64,000 nucleotides of DNA from Aeromicrobium sp. Leaf245 (GTDB taxonomy: Bacteria > Actinomycetota > Actinomycetes > Propionibacteriales > Nocardioidaceae): NCBI RefSeq assembly GCF_942548115.1, contig NZ_OW824151.1:1364001-1428000 (forward strand), in the 5' to 3' direction. Shown here piece by piece: positions 54,001-62,202 of this stretch (positions within the stretch are counted from its first letter, which is position 1; each line of letters opens with the position of its first letter). The position numbers and the translations under genes are program-made. The notes under the pieces are model-generated. The model made no database searches, had not been told where the DNA came from, and saw only the letters and a program-made list of their open reading frames with translations.

Positions 54001-57000
54001 CGAGACGGGTGCCGTCCTGACCGGTTCGGGCCACACCGCCGAGCTCGTGGTGCCGCTGGACCGTGGCGGCCGGACGCTCACGCTCACCTTCGACGTCACC
54101 GACGGCGTGGCCACCGGTGGCGCGCCCGTGATCTCCACGAGCACCGCCGCCGCCGCGATGCTCGACCTCCTCACCGCCGCCGCGGGCGGCTCGCTCCCGT
54201 CGGTGTCCGAGGGAGCCGCGACGCTCAGCGCTCCCTGGAGCGACGACCTCGCTGCCGACCACGCCGGCGTCACCGCCGGCGAGACCGCGGCCTTCGTGCC
54301 CGACGCCCTCGTCGGCCTCGCCTGGCCGGCCGTGTTCGCGGTCATCGGCGCCAGCCGTACCGAGGCGGGCGACCCCGTCGTCGAGGGCATGCTCGACCTG
54401 GTGCACCTCGACCACGCGGTCGACGTCGCCCGCACGCCGGTCGACGGCACCGAGCTCACCCTCCGCGCCGCCGTCCGCTCCGTGCGCGCCACCGACCTCG
54501 GTCGCGTCGTGACCGTCGACGTCACCGCCACGGACGCCGACGGCACCGTGGCCACGCTGGTCGAGCGCTTCTGCGTGCGGGGCCGTCCCGGCTCGGCCGA
54601 CGCCGGCGAGCCCGTCCGTGCGGGTGGCCGTCTGGGCGACGCCGAGGTGCACCCGACGCCGCGCCGCACCCGCGCCGAGGGCACGGTGGTCACCCCCACC
54701 GACCTGCGCGCGTTCGCCTCCGTCTCGGGCGACCACAACCCCATCCACACGAGCGTGGCCGCAGCCCGTCTGGCGGGTCTCGGCGAGCCGATCGCCCACG
54801 GCATGTGGCTGTCCGCCGCCGCGCAGCGCGTGGTGGCCGACGCCACGGGTCGCACGCTCCTCGGCTGGACCACCCGCTGGCTCAGCCCCCTGGCCCCCGG
54901 TGCGACCGTCTCGGTGAAGGCCGAGCGCACCGCCCTGGTCGACGGCGACGAGGTCGTCGAGGTCACCTGCCGCGCCGGTGGTGAGCTCGTCATGGCCGCC
55001 ACGGCCCGGGTGGCCGCACCGCGCACGGCCTACGCCTTCCCCGGTCAGGGCATCCAGCACCCGGGCATGGGCATGGCCGGCTACCAGCGGTCCAAGGCCG
55101 CCCGCGCCGTGTGGGACCGTGCCGACGCGCACACCCGCAGCGCGCTCGGCTTCTCGATCCTCACGGTCGTGCGCGACAACCCGACCGTGCTCGTCGCCCA
55201 CGGCACCACCCACAAGCACCCCGACGGCGTGCTGTTCCTGACCCAGTTCACGCAGGTGGCCATGGCGGTGCTCGGCGCCGCCCAGATGGCCGAGCTGCGC
55301 GAGTCCGGCGCGTTCGTCGAGGGCTCAGTGCTGGCCGGCCACTCGGTCGGTGAGTACAACGCACTCGCGGCCGTGTCGGGTGTCATCCCGCTCGAGGCCG
55401 TCGTGGAGGTCGTGTTCCAGCGCGGCTCCGTCATGCACACGCTCGTCCCCCGTGACGAGCACGGTCGCAGCGACTACCGCCTCGCAGCCATCCGTCCGTC
55501 GCAGATCGGCCTGGCCGACGACGAGGTCACCGCCTACGTCGACGGCGTCGCCGAGCGCAGCGGGCAGTTCCTGCAGATCGTCAACTACAACCTGCGCGGC
55601 TCGCAGTACGCCATCGCCGGCACCGTGCGCGGTCTCGAGGTCCTCGAGGAGGACATCGCCGAGCGTCGCGCACGCTTCGGTGGCAAGGCCGCCTTCATCC
55701 TGGTGCCCGGCATCGACGTGCCGTTCCACTCCCGCGTGCTGCACGGCGGCGTCCCGGACTTCCGGGCCCGCCTGGAGGAGCTGCTGCCGGCCGAGATCGA
55801 TCCGACGATCCTCGAGGGTCGGTACGTGCCGAACCTCGTGCCGCGGCCGTTCTCGCTCGGCCAGGGCTTCGTGCAGGAGATCGCCGATCTCGTCGGTGAG
55901 TCCCCGTTGGACGCCGTGCTGTCCGACTTCGACACCTGGGCCGCCCGCCCGCAGGCGCTGTGCCGCACGCTGCTCGTCGAGCTCCTGGCCTGGCAGTTCG
56001 CCAGCCCGGTGCGCTGGATCGAGACGCAGGACCTGATGTTCGCGTCGGTCGAGAACGGTGGCCTCGGGGTCGAGCGCTTCGTCGAGATCGGCGTGGGCCA
56101 GTCGCCCACCGTCGCCAACCTCGCGTCGTCCACGATCAAGCTCCCGGCCGTCCAGTCGACGCTCGGCGAGCGTGGCGTGGAGGTCGTGAACGTCGAGCGG
56201 GACGCCGCCGCGGTGTTCGCGACCGACGAGGACCCCGCGCCCGTCGAGGACGACGTCGTGGACGAGGCGCCCGCCGCCGAGTCCGCCGCGACGACGGCCG
56301 CCCCGGCGCCCGCCGCGGCCCCGGTGTCCTCCGGCGGTCCGCGTCCGGCCGACCTCGGCTTCGACGCCGCCGACGGCACCCGCACGCTGATCGCCTGGTG
56401 GACCAAGCTGCGCCCCGAGCAGATCGGCGCTGCCGACTCCATCGAGTCGCTCTGCGACGGTGCGTCGTCGCGCCGCAACCAGCTGCTGGTCGACCTCGGC
56501 GGCGAGCTGTCGCTCGGCGCCATCGACGGTGCCGCCGACGCCGACGTGCCGACGCTGTCGGCCCAGGTGAAGGGGCTGGCCCGCAGCTACAAGCCGTTCG
56601 GCCCCGTGCTCACCGCGACCTTCGCCGACCACCTGAAGAAGGTGCTCGGCCCCACGGGTCGCAAGCAGTCCGCTGTCGCCGACCGCGTGACCGACGTGTG
56701 GCAGCTCGGCCCCGGCTGGGCGAGCCACGTGGTGGCCGAGCTGGCCATGTCGACGCGCGACGGTGCCAGCGTGCGCGGGGGAGACCTCGCCACGATCGCC
56801 GTGCCGTCCAACGGCGCCGAGGTCGACGCGGCCGTCGACGCCGCCGTGCAGGCCGTGGCAGCGCGCCACGGCGTGAGCGTGGACCTGCCGTCCGCCGGTG
56901 GCTCCGACGCCACGGTCGACGCCGCCGCCCTCGCCGAGATCACGGGCGAGATCACCGGACCCGACGGCGTGCTCGCCAGCACCGCCCGCCACCTGCTCGC

Positions 57001-60000
57001 TCAGCTGGGCCTCGCCGACGCGGCGCCCGGCACCGAGACCGACGAGGACGCGCAGCGCGTGCTCGACCGCGTCGAGGCCGAGCTCGGCTCCGACTGGGTC
57101 GACGCCGTCGCCCCCGCGTTCGACGAGCGCCGCGCGGTGCTGGTCGACGACCGTTGGGCCAGCGCCCGCGAGGATCTCGCGCGCATCGCGCTGGGCCAGA
57201 CCGCGCCCGGCGGGGGTTCCGGGCCGTGGGCGGAGAAGGAGATCGACCTGACCGGCAGCGGCGAGGTCGTGGCGTCGCAGGCCCGTTGGTGGGCCGGACG
57301 CACCGACGACGCCGCGCTGAGGGCCCGCCTCGAGCAGATCGCCGAGGCCGCCCTCGACACCACGCCCGGCACCTGGAGCGACGACGTCGCCGTCGTCACC
57401 GGCGCCAGCCGAGGCTCGATCGCCGCCTCGGTCGTCGGTGAGCTCCTCGCCGGTGGCGCCACGGTCGTGGCCACCACGTCGAGCCTCGACAGCCGCAAGG
57501 TCGGGTTCTACCGCGAGCTCTACCGGACGCACGCCCGTGCCGGTGCCCGCCTGTGGGTGGTCCCGGCCAACATGGCCTCGTTCGCCGACGTCGACGCGCT
57601 CTCGTCGTGGATCGTCACCGAGCAGGCCCGCACGGTCGGCAGCACCAAGACCGTGACCAAGCCGGCCCTCGTCCCCACGCTGCTCGTGCCGTTCGCGGCC
57701 GGCCGCGTGATGGGCGACCTGTCCGACGCAGGCAGCCGCACCGAGGTCGAGGCCCGCATCCTGCTGTGGTCGGTGGAGCGCCTCGTCGGCGCCCTCGCCA
57801 CCACGGGCCGCGACCACGACCTGGCGTCCCGTCTGCACGTGCTGCTTCCGGGCTCGCCCAACCGCGGCATGTTCGGCGGCGACGGCGCGTACGGCGAAGC
57901 CAAGGCCGCGCTCGACGCCGTCGTCACCAAGTGGGGCGCCGAGAAGAGCTGGTCCGACCGCGTGACGCTGACCCACGCCATCATCGGCTGGGTCCGCGGC
58001 ACCGGCCTCATGGGCGGCAACGACCCGCTCGTGCAGGCCGTCGAGTCCGCCGGTGTCCGCACCTGGAGCCCCGACGAGATGGCCGACGCGCTGCTCACCC
58101 AGGGCTGCACGACCGCGCTGCGCGAGCAGGCGTCCGTCGCCCCGGTCGAGCTGGACCTGACCGGCGGACTGGGCGAGGCCGATCTCGACCTGCGCGCGCT
58201 GGCCGAGGGCGTGGAGCGCCCGACGGTCGAGGAGGACGACGAGACGCCCACCGTGGCGGCCCTCGCACCGTCGCCGGCGCAGCTGCCCGACGCCGCCACC
58301 CCGGCGTGGGGCGAGGTCACCGCGCGCCCCGAGGACATGGTCGTCATCGTCGGCACCGGCGAGCTGGGCCCGTACGGCTCGGCCCGCACGCGCTTCGAGA
58401 TGGAGGTGCACGACGAGCTGTCCGCGGCCGGCGTGCTCGAGCTGGCCTGGAACACCGGCCTGATCACGTGGGACGACGTCAACCAGGGCTGGTACGACGT
58501 CGAGTCGAACGAGCCGGTCGACGAGGCCGACGTGCACGAGCGGTACCACGACGCCGTGGTCGCACGGTGCGGCATCCGCACCTACGGCGACGACGGCTCG
58601 ATGGTCGACAACACGGCGCCGCTGCTCACGTCGGTGTACCTCGACGACGACCTGACGTTCTCGGTCGGCAGCGAGTCCGAGGCCCGGGCCATGGTGGCCG
58701 CCGATCCCGAGCGCACCAGCATCACGTCGTCGCCCGACGGCGAGTGGACCGTCACCCGCAAGGCCGGCACCGAGATCCGCGTGCCGCGCCGCATGGAGCT
58801 GAGCCGCACCATCGGCGGCCAGATCCCGACCGGCTTCGACCCCTCCGCCTGGGGCGTCCCGGCGGAGATGCTGGAGTCCATCGACCGCGTCGCGATCTGG
58901 AACCTCGTGTGCACCGTCGACGCGTTCCTCTCGAGCGGCTTCACGCCGGCCGAGCTGATGCGCTGGGTGCACCCGGCGTTCGTCGCCAACACGCAGGGCA
59001 CCGGCATGGGCGGCATGGCCTCCATGCACGCGCTGTACATCAACACCCTGCTGGGGGAGAACAACCCCAACGACATCCTGCAGGAGGCGCTGCCCAACGT
59101 CATCGCCGCGCACGTCGTGCAGTCGTACGTCGGCAGCTACGGCGCGATGATCCACCCGGTCGCAGCGTGCGCCACCACGGCGGTCTCCGTCGAGGAGGGC
59201 GTCGACAAGATCAAGGTCGGCAAGGCCGAGTTCGTGGTGGCCGGTGGCTTCGACGACCTGAGCACCGAGGGCATCATCGGCTTCGCGGACATGTCCGCGA
59301 CGGCCGACTCGGGCGCGATGCTCGCCAAGGGCATCGATCCGCGTCGGGTGAGCCGGGCCAACGACCGTCGTCGCGGCGGGTTCGTGGAGTCCCAGGGCGG
59401 CGGCACGCTGCTGCTGGCCCGCGGTGACGTCGCGGCCCGCATGGGCCTGCCGGTCCACGGCGTGGTCGCCTACGCCGGGTCGTTCGCGGACGGCGTGCAC
59501 ACGTCGATCCCGGCGCCCGGGATCGGTGCCCTGGCCGCGGCCATCGGGGGGCGCGAGTCGCAGCTGGCCCGCTCGCTGACGGTGCTCGGCCTCGACGCCG
59601 ACGACATCGGTGTCGTGAGCAAGCACGACACGTCGACCGACGCGAACGACCCGAACGAGTCCGAGCTGCACGAGCGGCTCGCGGCGGCGATCGGTCGCAG
59701 CGCCGGCAACCCGCTGTTCGTGGTGTCGCAGAAGACGCTCACCGGCCACGCGAAGGGTGGTGCCGCGGCGTTCCAGCTGATCGGTCTCACCCAGGTGCTG
59801 GCCGGCGGGATGCTGCCGCCGAACCGCAGCCTCGACTGCGTCGACGACGTGCTCGCCGAGCACGAGCACCTGGTCTGGCTGCGCGAGCCGCTCGCCGGTG
59901 CGACGCTCAAGGCCGGCCTGGTCACGAGCCTCGGCTTCGGCCACGTGGCGGGGCTCATCGCCCTGGCGCACCCGGAGGCGTTCGTGCAGGCGCTGCCCGA

Positions 60001-60220
60001 GGCCGAGCGCGAGAACTACGTCGCACGGTCGCGCGAGCGGGTCGTGGCCGGCCGGATGCGCCTGGCGCGGGTGATGGTCGGTGCGGCCACCGCGTACGAG
60101 CGTCCCGCGGGACGTCGGCTCGGCAAGGAGGGTGTGCGGGGCCGGGAGGCGTCGATGCTGCTCGACCCGCAGGCGCGTCTGGGCGACGACGACGTGTACG
60201 TCGCCACGGCCTGCTCGTGA
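51086..60220 (+). CDS. fas: Type I fatty acid synthase (FAS-I)
   Basis: 3044 residues from GTG 51086 (GCGAGGT upstream), a complete one-chain bacterial FAS-I. Order: acetyl transferase (AGHSQG, Ser155), enoyl reductase (about 410-860, LLAGMTPTTVDAA), dehydratase (SGDHNPIHTS, Asp1216/His1217), malonyl/palmitoyl transferase (AGHSVGEY, Ser1420), ACP (about 1740-1830, phosphopantetheine Ser in DGASSRRNQ), ketoreductase (VTGASRGS, about 2104), ketosynthase (Cys2695 in VAACATT, His in KHDTSTDAN and GHAKGG). It makes C16-C26 acyl-CoA from acetyl- and malonyl-CoA. acpS overlaps its stop. Confidence 0.96.
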   Translation: MTTTPTTPTTTSTATTGGRREALVDRLRGGQRYAVVAGGQGEAWLDALATLVRDFALEADLTSVVDRAERTLEPVAGELLRTGATVTPLAWVDALAVGESAEDDEAPSLPSAVDQQVPAVSVPGILLTQLAGLAALRRQGLDVTATPPVASAGHSQGSLALEALAGADPAELYAYARLAGAAAHVVGRRRGLLGATMLSVTGESPARVAEALSTLPASADVVTHLRNGRRSVVLSGPEEGLRRAVTLMDEVAAAQKDERARKVTGGAAFKPVVEPVAAQLAFHHPALSEAADLAATWAATCGLDPEQARTLTRRAVVEPVDWVAEVERVLDAGAEWLLDVGPGDLAARLSAAEAKVRGAGVVSVATRRGHRELTVPGAAPRRSRPWSSYAPTAATLPDGSLRVETAFTRLTGRSPVLLAGMTPTTVDAAIVAAAANAGYWAELAGGGQVSEQIFTERMAELDDLLDEGRTFQFNSLFLDPYLWKLQLGGQRLVQKARAAGSPIDSVIVTAGIPELDEAVALVEELAEVGIEYVVFKPGTVAQIRQVLAIADKVAPRSIIVQIEGGKAGGHHSWEDLDDLLVATYAQLRAHDNVVVCVGGGIGTPEVAAAYLTGEWARAHGHPVMPLDGVLVGTAAMATLEATTSPAVKQLLVDTPGTPAWVGAGAADGGMSSGRSQLGADIHEIDNTASRTGRLLDEVAGDADAVAARRDEIVEALDRTAKPYFGDVATMTYGAWLDRFAALTTDHAAPNGHDDEGGSAWLDVTLRDRFHAMLQRAEARLVDVDHGPVATLFATPADVEDATAALTVLREAHPAADDVVLHPADVPFFVQVCRRPGKPVPFVPVVDADVRRWWRSDSLWQAHDPRFAADEVCVIPGTVSVAGITRVDEPVADLLRRFEDAAVDAVLASGAAPLEVVGLRRADGATGAVSLVLASPDAVWAGRAVRNPVHRLGTPASSSTGWVSVAPERAEHPETGAVLTGSGHTAELVVPLDRGGRTLTLTFDVTDGVATGGAPVISTSTAAAAMLDLLTAAAGGSLPSVSEGAATLSAPWSDDLAADHAGVTAGETAAFVPDALVGLAWPAVFAVIGASRTEAGDPVVEGMLDLVHLDHAVDVARTPVDGTELTLRAAVRSVRATDLGRVVTVDVTATDADGTVATLVERFCVRGRPGSADAGEPVRAGGRLGDAEVHPTPRRTRAEGTVVTPTDLRAFASVSGDHNPIHTSVAAARLAGLGEPIAHGMWLSAAAQRVVADATGRTLLGWTTRWLSPLAPGATVSVKAERTALVDGDEVVEVTCRAGGELVMAATARVAAPRTAYAFPGQGIQHPGMGMAGYQRSKAARAVWDRADAHTRSALGFSILTVVRDNPTVLVAHGTTHKHPDGVLFLTQFTQVAMAVLGAAQMAELRESGAFVEGSVLAGHSVGEYNALAAVSGVIPLEAVVEVVFQRGSVMHTLVPRDEHGRSDYRLAAIRPSQIGLADDEVTAYVDGVAERSGQFLQIVNYNLRGSQYAIAGTVRGLEVLEEDIAERRARFGGKAAFILVPGIDVPFHSRVLHGGVPDFRARLEELLPAEIDPTILEGRYVPNLVPRPFSLGQGFVQEIADLVGESPLDAVLSDFDTWAARPQALCRTLLVELLAWQFASPVRWIETQDLMFASVENGGLGVERFVEIGVGQSPTVANLASSTIKLPAVQSTLGERGVEVVNVERDAAAVFATDEDPAPVEDDVVDEAPAAESAATTAAPAPAAAPVSSGGPRPADLGFDAADGTRTLIAWWTKLRPEQIGAADSIESLCDGASSRRNQLLVDLGGELSLGAIDGAADADVPTLSAQVKGLARSYKPFGPVLTATFADHLKKVLGPTGRKQSAVADRVTDVWQLGPGWASHVVAELAMSTRDGASVRGGDLATIAVPSNGAEVDAAVDAAVQAVAARHGVSVDLPSAGGSDATVDAAALAEITGEITGPDGVLASTARHLLAQLGLADAAPGTETDEDAQRVLDRVEAELGSDWVDAVAPAFDERRAVLVDDRWASAREDLARIALGQTAPGGGSGPWAEKEIDLTGSGEVVASQARWWAGRTDDAALRARLEQIAEAALDTTPGTWSDDVAVVTGASRGSIAASVVGELLAGGATVVATTSSLDSRKVGFYRELYRTHARAGARLWVVPANMASFADVDALSSWIVTEQARTVGSTKTVTKPALVPTLLVPFAAGRVMGDLSDAGSRTEVEARILLWSVERLVGALATTGRDHDLASRLHVLLPGSPNRGMFGGDGAYGEAKAALDAVVTKWGAEKSWSDRVTLTHAIIGWVRGTGLMGGNDPLVQAVESAGVRTWSPDEMADALLTQGCTTALREQASVAPVELDLTGGLGEADLDLRALAEGVERPTVEEDDETPTVAALAPSPAQLPDAATPAWGEVTARPEDMVVIVGTGELGPYGSARTRFEMEVHDELSAAGVLELAWNTGLITWDDVNQGWYDVESNEPVDEADVHERYHDAVVARCGIRTYGDDGSMVDNTAPLLTSVYLDDDLTFSVGSESEARAMVAADPERTSITSSPDGEWTVTRKAGTEIRVPRRMELSRTIGGQIPTGFDPSAWGVPAEMLESIDRVAIWNLVCTVDAFLSSGFTPAELMRWVHPAFVANTQGTGMGGMASMHALYINTLLGENNPNDILQEALPNVIAAHVVQSYVGSYGAMIHPVAACATTAVSVEEGVDKIKVGKAEFVVAGGFDDLSTEGIIGFADMSATADSGAMLAKGIDPRRVSRANDRRRGGFVESQGGGTLLLARGDVAARMGLPVHGVVAYAGSFADGVHTSIPAPGIGALAAAIGGRESQLARSLTVLGLDADDIGVVSKHDTSTDANDPNESELHERLAAAIGRSAGNPLFVVSQKTLTGHAKGGAAAFQLIGLTQVLAGGMLPPNRSLDCVDDVLAEHEHLVWLREPLAGATLKAGLVTSLGFGHVAGLIALAHPEAFVQALPEAERENYVARSRERVVAGRMRLARVMVGAATAYERPAGRRLGKEGVRGREASMLLDPQARLGDDDVYVATACS
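57209..57233. repeat. Mini-repeat-like segment inside FAS-I
   Basis: 25 bp match the mini-repeat at 60226 with two differences. In frame it gives GGGSGPWAE in the linker before the ketoreductase domain. It could be chance in such GC-rich DNA. Confidence 0.45.
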
Positions 60221-60765
60221 CCCCCGGCGGGGGTGCCGGGCCGCGGGCGGCGGACGGCGCCGGCGGGGGTGCCGGGCCGCGGGCGGCAGACGGCGCCGGC
60301 GGGGGTGCCGGCGCGCCGTCTCCCGGGACGGTCGAGGGGACCGTGCTGGGAGTCGGCGTCGACCTGGTCCACGTGCCGTCGTTCGTCGACCAGCTCGCCC
60401 TCCCCGGCACACGCTTCGCCGGGGTGTTCACCCCGGGGGAGCGGCGCGACGCGGCCGAGCGCGCGGCGCAGGTCGGTCGTGGGCAGCACGGTGGTGGCGA
60501 GGGTCGCCACCTCGCGGCGCGCTGGGCGGCCAAGGAGGCCTTCGTGAAGGCCTGGTCGGCCTCGATCTTCGGCGAGCCGCCGGTCATGGGCGACGAGGTG
60601 CTGGGGCTCGTCGAGGTGGTGTGCGACGCGTGGGGCCGCCCCCGTCTGCGTCTGCACGGGGAGGTCGCGGAGCACCTGCCCGGTGTGGAGGCGCACGTGA
60701 GCCTCAGCCACGACGGTGACCACGCCCTCGCCTACGTCGTGCTGGCGGAGGGTGCGCGTCGCTAG
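60217..60765 (+). CDS. acpS: Holo-ACP synthase AcpS
   Basis: 182 residues if started at GTG 60217, which overlaps the FAS-I stop (GTGA). The enzyme core begins VLGVGVDLVHVPSFVDQL (Asp of GVDLV), then RWAAKEAFVKAW (Glu) and HVSLSHDGDHALAYVV. It attaches 4'-phosphopantetheine to the FAS-I ACP domain. The first 42 residues come from three copies of a mini-repeat. GTG 60343, with GTCGAGGGGACC upstream, would give a normal-length 140-residue enzyme, and I cannot tell which start is used. Confidence 0.9.
   Translation: MTPGGGAGPRAADGAGGGAGPRAADGAGGGAGAPSPGTVEGTVLGVGVDLVHVPSFVDQLALPGTRFAGVFTPGERRDAAERAAQVGRGQHGGGEGRHLAARWAAKEAFVKAWSASIFGEPPVMGDEVLGLVEVVCDAWGRPRLRLHGEVAEHLPGVEAHVSLSHDGDHALAYVVLAEGARR
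60226..60311. repeat. Mini-repeat, two full and one partial copy, at acpS start
   Basis: Two 36-bp units (60226-60261 and 60262-60297) differ at one base; a partial third starts at 60298 (GGCGGGGGTGCCGG). In the acpS frame they encode GGGAGPRAADGA repeats. Confidence 0.85.
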
Positions 60766-60774
60766 GGTCGTCCC

Positions 60775-61152
60775 ATGACCACCGAGGACCGTGGCGACCG
60801 TCGTTGGCCACGCAGCGTGTACGGCGTCGGCGAGGAGCCCGATCCGCGTTTCTCGCTCGCGAACGAGCGCACGTTCCTCGCCTGGATCCGTACCTCGTTG
60901 GCCCTGCTCGCCGGGGCGGTGGCCGTGCACGTGCTCGATCTCGAGCTGCCCGACCTCGTGGTGGCCCTGACGTCGACCGGGCTCGCGATCGCCGGTGCGC
61001 TGTGCGCCGCGCATGCCTGGCGGAGCTGGGCGCGTACCGAGCGCGCGGTGCGCCAAGGTCGGCCGCTGCCCTCCAACGGGGTCGGACTCCTGCTCGTCGG
61101 CGCGGTGGTCGTGGCCTGCGTCGTCCTGGTCGTGCTGGCGGTGCCCGGGTGA
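60775..61152 (+). CDS. DUF202 (YidH-like) membrane protein, first
   Basis: 125 residues. RFSLANERTFLAWIRTSLAL is the family start; three membrane helices (about 37-55, 60-82, 100-122). Function unknown. It overlaps the second DUF202 gene by GTGA. It follows acpS by 9 nt. Confidence 0.87.
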   Translation: MTTEDRGDRRWPRSVYGVGEEPDPRFSLANERTFLAWIRTSLALLAGAVAVHVLDLELPDLVVALTSTGLAIAGALCAAHAWRSWARTERAVRQGRPLPSNGVGLLLVGAVVVACVVLVVLAVPG

Positions 61153-61463
61153 GTCCTCCGCGGGCGGTTCCGCAGGAGCGGACCTGGCTCGCCTGGCGCC
61201 GCACGGCCGCGTCGTGCGTGGTCCTGGGCCTGCTGGTGGCACGGGTCGCCTGGATCGAGGGGACGGCCGTGACCGTGGTCTCGGCCGTGCTCGTGCTCGC
61301 GATGGTCGGGTGGGTCGGCGCTCTGGTGCTCCGGGGTCGAGGAACGTCGTCGAGCGGCGGCGAGGTGTCGATCGATCTCGTCGGCGACGGCCGGGTGCCG
61401 GCGAGCGTGGCCGCGCTGGCGTTCGCGGTCGCGGCGGTCGTGGTGCTGCTGGCCTGGTCCTGA
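61149..61463 (+). CDS. DUF202 membrane protein, second
   Basis: 104 residues from GTG 61149 (GTGA overlap). QERTWLAWRRTAASCVVLG is the DUF202 start; three membrane helices follow (about 19-36, 38-58 and 82-102). Pairs of DUF202 proteins often sit together and may form a complex; function unknown. Confidence 0.85.
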   Translation: MSPPRAVPQERTWLAWRRTAASCVVLGLLVARVAWIEGTAVTVVSAVLVLAMVGWVGALVLRGRGTSSSGGEVSIDLVGDGRVPASVAALAFAVAAVVVLLAWS

Positions 61464-61470
61464 GCCGCGC

Positions 61471-62094
61471 TCAGCGGGCGTCGGGCTCCGACGACAGCAG
61501 GTACGCGGCGAGCAGACGCTTGAGCTCGATGACCGCCTCGGCGTGGCTCTGGCCGTCGCGCACCGAGAAGTTGAGCATCGAGTAGCTGACGTGGAGGAGC
61601 ACCTCGGCCATGATCCGGCGACGTTCGCGCGGGGTTCCGGGCGTCAGGGGGGCGAGGAAGCGGGCCACGGCGGCAGCGAGCTCGCGCTCGGTGACGGCGG
61701 CGGTCGCCCGGGTGGCCGGGGTCGACTGCACGGCGAGCCACACGGCCCGCCGCGACGGGTCGTCGGCCCACAGCCGGGCCACGTGGTCGATCATCCGGTC
61801 GAGGAAGCGCAACCAGTCCAGCGACGGGATCATCTCCGAGAAGCTGGTCAGCTCCTCGTGCACGGCCACGGCGTCCTGCCGGTCGAGCTCGCACACGATC
61901 ACGTACTTGTTCGCGAAGTACTGGTAGAGGGTCCCGGTGGGGAGCCCGGCCCGCTGCGAGACCTCCTCGCAGGTGAACGACTCGAAGCCGACGTCGAGCA
62001 GGAGGTCGCGCGACGTGCGCAGCAGCAGCTCGAACTTCGCCCGGCTGCGGTCCTGCGTCGGGCGACGTCGGGGTTCGAGGATCTCCGCGGTCAC
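61471..62094 (-). CDS. TetR family transcriptional regulator
   Basis: 207 residues from GTG 62094 (GTG 62103 possible). HTH: FELLLRTSRDLLLDVGFESF then CEEVSQRAGLPTGTLYQYFA. It follows the phosphotransferase gene on the minus strand and probably controls the lipid-type cluster at 62.2-64 kb. Confidence 0.85.
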   Translation of the reverse strand: MTAEILEPRRRPTQDRSRAKFELLLRTSRDLLLDVGFESFTCEEVSQRAGLPTGTLYQYFANKYVIVCELDRQDAVAVHEELTSFSEMIPSLDWLRFLDRMIDHVARLWADDPSRRAVWLAVQSTPATRATAAVTERELAAAVARFLAPLTPGTPRERRRIMAEVLLHVSYSMLNFSVRDGQSHAEAVIELKRLLAAYLLSSEPDAR

Positions 62095-62103
62095 GCGGCC
62101 CAC

Positions 62104-62202
62104 CCTAGGGGACGGGCGCCGTCCGGCACGCCACTTCGGGCCTCGACCTACTGGTGGGTCACCTCACGGGGACGACCGACCGGTCGCCGCTCCGCGAGGG
62201 GG
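62104..62202. promoter_or_regulatory. Upstream region of TetR gene with palindromes
   Basis: Contains CGACCGGTCG (62177-62186), GACC-N8-GGTC (62145-62160) and GACGG-N3-CCGTC (62111-62123). Any could be the TetR operator or the end of the phosphotransferase unit. Confidence 0.35.

Noticed and set aside
51086..60220. FAS-I as a polyketide synthase or natural-product cluster
   Set aside because: Domain order and sequence are those of bacterial FAS-I, with acpS next to it and no tailoring, thioesterase or NRPS genes nearby.
50831..60412. Very long minus-strand open frames (1462 and 1695 codons) opposite FAS-I
   Set aside because: They mirror the codon structure of the real plus-strand gene; with G/C at nearly all third positions the complementary frame rarely meets stops. 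The translations are low-complexity and match no family.
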